Assembly: GCF_040869045.1 (NCBI RefSeq)
Contig: NC_090319.1
Location: forward strand, 279,965,693-280,029,692
Length of the DNA stretch: 64,000 bases
Direction: 5' to 3'
From: Eurosta solidaginis
Taxonomy: Eukaryota; Arthropoda; Insecta; Diptera; Tephritidae
In this document: positions 56,961-64,000 of the stretch, piece by piece
Numbering within the stretch: position 1 is the stretch's first letter
Layout of the letters: each line of letters begins with the position of its first letter
Translations under genes and position numbers: made by a program
The notes under the pieces: generated by a model
Seen by the model: only the letters and a program-made list of their open reading frames with translations
What the model was told of the DNA's origin: nothing
Databases searched by the model: none

Positions 56961-57124
56961 GCCATGCGGACTCCGTTCGCAGGGTGCAATACCATTTTCG
57001 TGCAGAAGAGGAAACAAACTTCCCCTGAATCATGCGTTACTCTAGCTGAACTTCGATTTGTATACTGTAACAGATTAAACTCGCTTTTTTTTAACTTGAG
57101 TGTTGGAAAAAGTATATCGCGATT

Positions 57125-57290
57125 GTTATAGATAATAAGCATCATCGACGTGTTATCGGATTGTTGTCGATGGGTTATGGGAGTGTTATCTATTTAACGG
57201 TTTTTTATTTATTACCAAAAAAATATCGATTTGTTACCGGAGTGTCAGCGATTTGTTATGGACCAGTTATCGAAGCGAATTTATAAATAA
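57125..57290 (+). repeat. GTTATCG array, third locus, left part
   Basis: CGACGTGTTATCGGATTGTT, GATGGGTTATGGGAGTGTTA, AAATATCGATTTGTTACCGG. It continues after the SINE at 57600-57720 (CGACGTGTTATCGACAACTG...). Confidence 0.55.
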
Positions 57291-57316
57291 AAAAATGAAA
57301 ATGATAAAAATAAATA

Positions 57317-57599
57317 AATGTAGGGCGTGATAACCTCTGCAGAGATTTCAGTCTGAACTTCTCTTCCAATTTGCAACGCCGATTCGGAACGACATCTGCA
57401 AGGCATCTGAGTTTTCACTGAGAAGCTTTTAATGGCGGAAATACACTCAGATTGTTTACCATATCACTGCCGATTGGCGACCCTGCTTAGAAAGCCTTTT
57501 CTCCAATTAAACAAAAATTGTTTCTAAATGTTTGAGGTTGATTTGTCCAGGATCTTCAGCGTGGTAGCCGGAGAACGCTACAAACACACCACGACGGTT
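57317..57599 (-). repeat. tRNA-derived SINE, copy 6, inserted in GTTATCG array
   Basis: GTAGGGCGTGATAACCTCTG, GGCATCTGAGTTTTCACTGA, CCGATTGGCGACCCTGCTTA, GTGGTAGCCGGAGAACGCTA and ACACACCACGACGG. The flanking ATTTCGACGTGTTATCG texture on both sides shows the insertion is younger than the array. Confidence 0.75.
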
Positions 57600-57720
57600 G
57601 TCAATATGATTTCGACGTGTTATCGACAACTGTTCGGTTTCTTATCGAAGAGTTATAGGTATGCTATCGATAACAATGTTATCGACAGCTCATCGGGCTT
57701 TAATAAAACAGATACCGATA
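57600..57720 (+). repeat. GTTATCG array, third locus, right part
   Basis: CGACGTGTTATCGACAACTG, GGTTTCTTATCGAAGAGTTA, GGTATGCTATCGATAACAAT. Confidence 0.5.
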
Positions 57721-58382
57721 ATACAATATTAAATACCGAAATAAAGTTTAATGGGTGGCTGCGAAAATGTGGCAGGATCACTACGGTATTGGCATTATAT
57801 CGATATTTTGAATCAGGTCTCGAAAACGAATGCAAACCTCGTGTAATTTAATTTCAATAAGCAGAGCTTATCATCTTCGAATCGCTAGTAAACCTCGTAT
57901 AAAGCAATACACAACATACAGAAAGCATTCAGGTGCTGTTGGTTCATCTAAACGATAGCACTGGGTTAGCTGAAAAATTTTGTTTGAATACAATTTACTC
58001 AAATTGTCAAAATTTACTAATATTTTAACGAACATTTTGTTTGCAAGTATCTAATTGTATATTTAGAGTTGGAATTGAAAGCAGAAAAATTTAATTGAGT
58101 TAAACCTCAAAAACAAATTGTAACACATTTTTGAACTTTAATTACAGGGTGTTCAAGCGTAACAACACTTATTTCTACACTGAAAGGAAAATACTGGTAA
58201 AATCAACCAAAATACGGGTCAATTCAACCGAAATTTCTGTAAATTTTTATCCATCGCAACAAGATGTTGAATCAACTGCGCACAAGTCGTTGATTCGTAA
58301 CTGACCGTTTTAGTAGTCAAATGAACAAAAAAAGTTGTTGCGGCAGCTTTGTACGAAAGTACCTATGTTGCGGAATTTGCAA
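57721..58382. other. Unassigned AT-rich sequence
   Basis: No feature supported. Confidence 0.45.
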
Positions 58383-58594
58383 GGCAGATGAGTTTTCACT
58401 GAGACCTTTTCATGGCAGAAATACACTTGGTGGAGTGCTTGCCGAACAATGCCGAGGGGCGACCAAGCTTAGGAAAATTTTCTTCTAATTGAAAAACCTC
58501 ATTTCTAAAATTTTTATGTTGATTTGCCCGGGGTGTGAACTCAAGGTCTCGGTGTGGTAGGCGGAGCACGCTACCATCACACCACGGCGGCCGC
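58383..58594 (-). repeat. tRNA-derived SINE, copy 7 (minus, 3'-truncated)
   Basis: Starts in mid-body (GCAAGGCAGATGAGTTTTCA) and includes GCCGAGGGGCGACCAAGCTT, GCCCGGGGTGTGAACTCAAG (B-box), GTGTGGTAGGCGGAGCACGC and ACCATCACACCACGGCGGCC. Confidence 0.8.
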
Positions 58595-60038
58595 GATATT
58601 AATACGTAAATATGTAAATACATATAGTACACAGCATACATAAGTACAAAGTAGACAGCGTAGCGAGCGTAAAATTCTTTTTGAAATTTGCTCATGTATT
58701 GACTGTTGATCGCTATTGAAATGACCAGTGAGATCAGTTGTGTTAACAAAAAAATCAGTTAGATTGATTAGGAATCTGTCAATTTTACAGAATTTTGTTA
58801 ACTTAAGAGCGACAATTTCTCTTCTGTTGAAATGACTAAACTAATTTGTTCGCTTGACAAAGAACTCGGTCGAATTAACCATAATTCGATCAATTTCACC
58901 GAATCTCCGTTAAGTCAAGAACAACAGAACCGATTTGTTGATTTTACTAGCACCATTTCTTTCAGTGTATGGCTATGGTCGCTTGACGCTTTTCAACATT
59001 TATATATGTACATAGATAATAAATATATTTACCAGCTAAAGTATGAAATATCTTGTAATTGAATGCATCATTGCATACAACGAATTTGGTGAAGGGAGGT
59101 GAGGAAATGGTACGTCGCACAGAGTTTCGTGTAGAACAAGCTAGCTGGACAAAAACAAAGTTCTTATTCTAAGAAAAGTGTAATGAGAAATGAAAGAAAA
59201 CAAACAAAATAACGGGATTTTTGCTTTTTTTTTGATATTTCTGCTCATATATATTGAGTAATTGAAGTAAGAAGGCAGGAGTGGCCGTAAAATGCATTGA
59301 TTAATTTGCAAAATTCTTGTGAATATTAAGCTTCATATTTCTTTTAAGTGAACACTTTTATATAATTTTTTTGATGGATTCTAAGCTCGAAGGTAAGTAA
59401 AATTTTTTAATAGTAATTCTTTCACAATTAGAGTATTTTCAATATATTTAACATTCCGTTATTAAGAAGAAAAGGTATTTATTCTCATATTTTTAAATTT
59501 AGGGACAAAAAAGTTACATACATCCGCGGACATCCGGGCTAAATTTTACATATGTTATAGCCGCAAGTGTTCTCTAATAGTCGAAAGAAAAAACCATTGC
59601 GAATTCTTTGCACATCTATTTTTAATTTTTTTTTTTTTTTGTAGATTTAGTTATCTCTACATATAAAATAGGATGTATGTACGTACCAGCTCCGATGAGA
59701 TATTTGAACCTTTAAAGCTGATCTACAAACGGTAAAACTAATTCCCAGGTACAGGGAACAAACACGTAGCCATAAAACACACAAAAAAAAATGCGCAAGG
59801 TCAACAACAGCACATCAAAAGCAAAAAGGCGAAGATCACTGACTTCAACCCGCCACAACCTACCGCACCAGTCACCAAAACATAAAGACAGGTACATACA
59901 AAGCAATCCTAATGCAGGTATAACCACACTGGAACGCTACACAAAACAACCCCGTTTGTTAGCATCTACGCCAATACCTGAATGTAATATAAATACTGCA
60001 CAACTGATAATAAATCAGAACAATCAACGACACTTAAG

Positions 60039-61160
60039 ATGGCAGCACAACAATCATCAACTATTCACCCTGTCGGAAAATCAACAACACAAAGCAGTTT
60101 AGTTATACCCATACCAAGAACGGAGTTTTTTGACATATGGGTTCAACATTCGAAGGAAACCAGATATAAAGAATTGTTGAGTTTTGTTGTACTTAAGTAC
60201 GATTTAAGCGAAGCAGCCGAGTATTCGACAAAAAGTTTAAGCTTACAAATATCGTCATATTCGTCGAAGCTGGATCAAAATTGGAACACTTCTGGAAGAG
60301 ATAAGGAGCGATATTTGAATAAAAACTCGGAGTGACTTTCGGGTCCAGACTTCACATTTACAATAACGGTGGATTCAAAGTTGCTATCAGACCAGCCAAC
60401 CACTTCTTTAGGTAACCTCGGCCCCGGAAGACGAAAGAAGGACTTTGTTAGCTGCAGTGAAAAAACCAAACGGCGTCGAGTGGATGACCTCTTGCAATCT
60501 AGAAGTCCTGGTGAATTACTTTATGCGGCAGAAGTATCAACGCGTATGTCCGACAACAGAAATGTTGCTAACATTATAAAAAAATCACAGGAAACCACTC
60601 AAATATCTGGAAAAAGATAACATGTGAGCCAGATGCAATATTCTTGAGCAATGTAGAAGCTTTAGCATACTACGTAGATAGCAAGTCGACGACTCATAGG
60701 TACAAAACGATTCGGAAGTGGAGCATCAAGACAGGCCATAAAGTTTATCCATCATTTTTTAATCTAAGAAAAGCTAAGGCAGAATGCTATCCAAATGAAA
60801 TTGATGTGGGTGAAACACGTGCGGAAATTAAAGTCCAGTCCGTATTAGATAAAACTGTTGAGCGTTTAGTTTTAGCAAATCAAGAAGTTTTTGTTAGTTT
60901 ATTACCTACAAACTTGACGTATACGATGGAAGCTCTGACCATAGTACATATAAGCAAAAGTTTACATGCAGTTCTGACACTGATGAGTTTTTGTTTATAT
61001 TTTCTTTCGTTCCTCTTCAATTACAGGATGAAAAAGGTAACATTGTTTGGCAGAATCCTCGACCTTCTTCTACCATGTATTGTCGTCCAATTAAATTTAT
61101 TTTTTCTAAACAAACAAAATATAACCTACCCTATAACTTTTTGTTGGATCAGGTTTTATT
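60039..61160 (+). pseudogene. Transib transposase, N-terminal ~370 codons, broken
   Basis: The start ATG at 60039 has a good context (AAGATGG). Frame 60039-60620 has one in-frame TGA (60333-60335); a frameshift in the A run near 60611 moves to the frame with ITCEPDAIFLSNVEALAYYV, RKWSIKTGHKVYPSF, KAECYPNEIDVGE and VQSVLDKTVERLV. Another shift near 60924 gives DGSSDHSTYKQKF, DTDEFLFIFSFVPLQLQ and WQNPRPSSTMYCRPIKF. These match the order of Transib N-terminal and D1 regions from memory. The C-terminal half (D2, zinc-binding and Glu) is absent. Confidence 0.75.
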
Positions 61161-61377
61161 TATTTAAATCTATTGTCTTTTCTACTTTGTATGATACTTT
61201 TCTTTTAAGTTTTTGTAATAAGTAATTTACACATAATTAATTTAAATATTTACATTGTTATTATTATTATTGTAATTCACTTTTACATTCCTGACTGGTA
61301 CTATAAAATAATTTTGTAAAAATTGTAGTGCCAGGATAAATACTCAAATAAATACAAAACATGTATGGACATATGTA

Positions 61378-61779
61378 CAGTCACTCACATAAATAAGTAG
61401 ACACCCCTTTTTGGACAATTCTTACAATTTTCGCTTTCGCAAATTTATTTTAACTAATTTCACATAAGAAAATTTGTCACGATCTATAACAAAAACTAAA
61501 TTATATTTAAAAAATGTTTGAAAAATTCGACGAATTTTCATATTTTAACTTATTTTCCATAAGAAAATTTGTCACGATCTATAACAAAAACTAAATTATA
61601 TTTAAAAAATGTTTGAAGAATTCGACGAATTTTCATAAAAAATTTTAATTTTTTTCCGAATTTTTAGAATTTTTTAGAGTATTGAGATTTGTAGTCCTTA
61701 AATTTAAGTACAATAAAGTAATATTCTTGACTCCTTTAAATTTTTTTGGATCTATGTCACTTATTCACATGAGTTACTG
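61378..61779. mobile_element. 402-bp Tc1/mariner-type MITE nested in Transib
   Basis: Flanked by TA on both sides. Ends are CAGTCACTCACATAAATAAG and, inverted, CAGTAACTCATGTGAATAAG. Inside is a ~80-bp direct duplication at about 61464 and 61558 (CATAAGAAAATTTGTCACGA ... AAAATGTTTGAARAATTCGA). Noncoding. TA duplication and CAGT ends are Tc1/mariner features. Confidence 0.8.
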
Positions 61780-61953
61780 TATATGAAATAAGCAAATGTA
61801 TGCATATGAAGTAAAATTTTGGAAAAAAATAAAAAAAAGAACATATGGCTGAAAAAAATGACGTAGTTGTAATAAATGACTGCATATGAAACGGAAAATC
61901 TCATAAAATAATTTTGTCCAGCTAGCTTGCTCTACACGAAACACTGTGCGTCG

Positions 61954-62515
61954 GTTGCCAGTTGACCCACTGAGTAGGAAATGCAAGTGCAAAAGACAAA
62001 ATATCGCGTGTGGGGTAGTTTTAATTGACAAGTTAAAAAACTTAAAAGAATTTTTTTTGTGGATATGCGCAAGCTTTCATACATATATACATAGCGATTG
62101 GAGCAATAAATATTAAAATAATAATAATATATAACAACTTATAAAAAAAAAACACACACATTTAATTAATCATTCAAAATTAAAACTTTTAACTTTTGCT
62201 AAAAAAAGTTGATTGTGGTTTTTGTGCAATTTCAATTAGATCTAGCTAGACAAAAATAACTAACGCTTTTAATGTACATACATATATATATATATATATA
62301 TATAAATTTTCCAAAATGTGTAAAAACGCCGTAACGCTAAATTAAAATATGCCCACAAAGCATTATCTACCTAGTACAATATAGATAAACTATCTCAGAA
62401 ACACCTAAGAGGGATTAGAATTGATTAAAAAAGTTATTGACAGCGAGTGTTATATGACACGTATTTCATAGGTATATGTTAGGGTGGTTTAATTATTATT
62501 CACACTGTTCCTAAG
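61954..62515. other. Unassigned, with (TA)n tract
   Basis: A TATATATATATATATATATA microsatellite lies at about 62282-62303; otherwise AT-rich without features. Confidence 0.5.
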
Positions 62516-62520
62516 ACTAA

Positions 62521-63461
62521 GTTTACACACACCAAGTTTTGTTGCTGAAACTCGTCACTTTCCGATTTGGTGGTGACGAGAGAACCAAACGGGCACCGAG
62601 TTTCTTGTGCTCGGCGACTTTCTTTGTGTTGTGTTTCTGCTGTTGTCAAATTCTTTTTGTTTGGATATAGTTTTTTTAAAATAAACTTTTCATTGATTTT
62701 GAACACAGGTATTTATAATTTTATTGGAAATTTATAATATTTTACAATTAATTTTAAATTTTAAAAACAGAAAAAATATGTTAATACCTTTACGAAACTA
62801 CTTTATTTTCTTGTATTTTTTCTTAAATTTTTTGTCGGCCGCCTCTTAATGCGGCTTAAACATTGGTGTAAATATGTAAATTTTATTACAAAAAACTAAC
62901 GAAATACCAGAAAAATACAACCTAGTTCATTAAAAGTAAAAGAGCCAGTATGTATTTTTTAGGTTTTTTTGACATTCGGCTTTTTTTTTGACATTCGGCT
63001 GTTTTTTCTTTATTTTTTCTGACAAATGAAAATTTTCTTCTTAGTTTGTAAATTTTGTGCACAAATACGCAACTATACTCAACATTTTTGTGAAATAAGT
63101 GAATCAAGAGCACGCGAAATAATTTTTCAGTGTTATTTGCATTGTTTCTCTTGTGAAAAAAAGTTTGTGAAAAATAATGTTTGAAATATAAAGAGTTTTA
63201 CTGTCAATCTCATTTATGTGGGGGAAACACGGGTCTTGCTTTATCATCATCAAAATTGTTTTTGTATTTGGATGTTTCGATAAAGTTTCGTCAGCATTTC
63301 TAGCTTGGAAGACGAATTAACGTAGTGTCATATAGGTATAAGAAAAAATTGAAACAAAATACCAAGTTGTTGCATGGAAAGAGTTGCCGCGTGTCAATAT
63401 TATCCCAAACTCCAAAACAGATGTTGCCGATGTCCAGCAACAAAACTTGTTATGTGTAAAC
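62521..63461. mobile_element. Inverted-repeat element, ~940 bp, nonautonomous
   Basis: GTTTACACACACCAAGTTTT (62521 on, 27 bp to GTTGCTG) returns inverted at 63435-63461 with two mismatches. Nothing coding lies between. Just outside, AAGACTAA at the left and CGACTAAC at the right hint at longer diverged ends. No clear TSD. Superfamily unknown. Confidence 0.5.
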
Positions 63462-63599
63462 AGCGACTAACGAATTCAGAATATTTACAAAATTTTAGGA
63501 AAAAATGTCACGTGGTCTTAATTAAATTACGTGCCTGAAAATATTTGAAATACGATTTGCTTTAGTGAGGGACTAGTGCTTGGTTTTCATTAGGTCAAC

Positions 63600-63746
63600 A
63601 TGGCTGACATCAAAAACTGCCTCAAGCTGCCCCGCTGGACAGCTGGAGTCAAAAGCATTTCCATAATATCACATTATTCGCTCGGAGTCGATAAAGCAGT
63701 GCGTTGTCAAAACCACGCTAAAATTTTGTGTTCATTTATTTCATAA
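63600..63746 (+). CDS. Candidate small ORF or first coding exon (48 aa)
   Basis: ATG in excellent fly context (TCAACATGG). The first ~20 codons (MADIKNCLKLPRWTAGVKS) use C/G third positions often, unlike the surrounding AT-rich DNA. Reading continues to TAA at 63744-63746; alternatively a donor-like GCA|GTGCGT at about 63698 would leave a ~33-residue first exon. I recognise no family. It is opposite in strand to btsz. Could be chance. Confidence 0.25.
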   Translation: MADIKNCLKLPRWTAGVKSISIISHYSLGVDKAVRCQNHAKILCSFIS

Positions 63747-64000
63747 CCCTTTCCATCATTTCCCGCTGTTTCATAAGCTTTGGCATTATTTAATCACGTG
63801 ACGCCTATTGCGCAAACGAAAATAAATTGTCAACATGTTAGCAAATGAATTTTGAATGCCAAACGCACTTGGCGATGTACGACAGGGCCTTTTATTAATA
63901 TTATCAAGTTTGTGGTCAAAACCAAGCATAAGTTTGCAAGGTCATATCGCTCACACTACTTATTTAAAATATCTTCCAGAAGTTTTGTACACAAGTGGTT
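63747..64000. other. Window end, nothing supported
   Basis: AT-rich; no gene recognised. Confidence 0.4.

Larger units (their letters stand above)
59118..61948 (+). mobile_element. Transib element with 5-bp TSD and CACAGTG-type ends
   Basis: 2831 bp flanked by CGTCG on both sides (59113-59117 and 61949-61953). 37-bp TIRs differ at two positions: left CACAGAGTTTCGTGTAGAAC, right (inverted) CACAGTGTTTCGTGTAGAGC, both continuing AAGCTAGCTGGACAAAA. The 5-bp GC-rich TSD and CACAGTG start are Transib hallmarks (the family ancestral to RAG1; CACAGTG is also the RSS heptamer). Inside, a broken ORF has DGSSDHSTYKQ (first catalytic Asp block) and NPRPSSTMYCRPIKFIF. The second Asp and Glu regions are deleted, and a Tc1/mariner-type MITE sits at 61378-61779. 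Confidence 0.88.

Overview
The window looks like AT-rich euchromatic intron sequence from a higher fly (Diptera). The repeat style (tRNA-derived SINEs, long foldbacks, GGACGGACGGACATGG-bearing repeats, piggyBac, Transib and hAT relics) and the fly-like synaptotagmin-like gene suggest a tephritid or related acalyptrate; this placement is inference. There are no prokaryotic features, rRNA genes or tRNA genes.

One host gene can be rebuilt with confidence. It lies on the minus strand and spans 43699 down to 8596. Seven exons (43699-42556, 21483-21296, 12305-12111, 12034-11780, 11716-11448, 11346-11138, 8744-8596) join in phase into one 803-codon frame (802 residues plus stop). The product has a basic, low-complexity, cysteine-cluster N-terminus followed by tandem C2A and C2B domains of the synaptotagmin-like (Slp) type. 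I call it the fly bitesize (btsz) homologue. Two introns (about 9.0 kb and 21.1 kb) hold most of the window.

Nearly everything else is transposable-element debris. 0.5-1.6 kb: hAT relic with TIRs and a 1-mismatch 8-bp TSD. 1.7-2.9, 16.8-18.65, 19.5-20.7 and 35.4-39.25 kb: one family of long repeats; the last copy carries 19 tandem units of 128/130 bp. 13.29-13.48 kb: hAT-type MITE with a perfect 8-bp TSD. 13.9-15.3 kb: degenerate TTCGGGATCGTTT array split by a SINE. 22.5-24.6 kb: decayed ORF of an unclassified transposase-like family. 24.7-27.65 kb: a ~3-kb foldback containing a captured retroelement ORF1 piece and a 123-bp satellite. 28.3-29.26 kb: nested inverted SINE-like repeat. 30.5-32.6 kb: TATCGA-rich degenerate array with a 5'-truncated LINE inside. 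35.03-35.21 kb: near-perfect palindromic MITE. 41.4-42.3 kb: a second TATCGA array. 47.44-48.40 kb: internally deleted piggyBac element with TTAA duplication. 48.6-50.75 kb: broken minus-strand LINEs. 54.57-55.13 kb: AATTCTG foldback. 56.05-56.96 kb: plus-strand LINE remnant. 59.1-61.95 kb: Transib element with CACAGTG-type ends and a perfect 5-bp TSD, itself hit by a 402-bp Tc1/mariner-type MITE. 62.5-63.5 kb: another inverted-repeat element.

I found no new multi-gene system. The items most worth follow-up are the btsz N-terminal cysteine-cluster exon, the Transib relic with its RAG-signal-like termini, the unclassified transposase family, the higher-order 128/130-bp array and the 123-bp reading-frame-preserving satellite inside a foldback.
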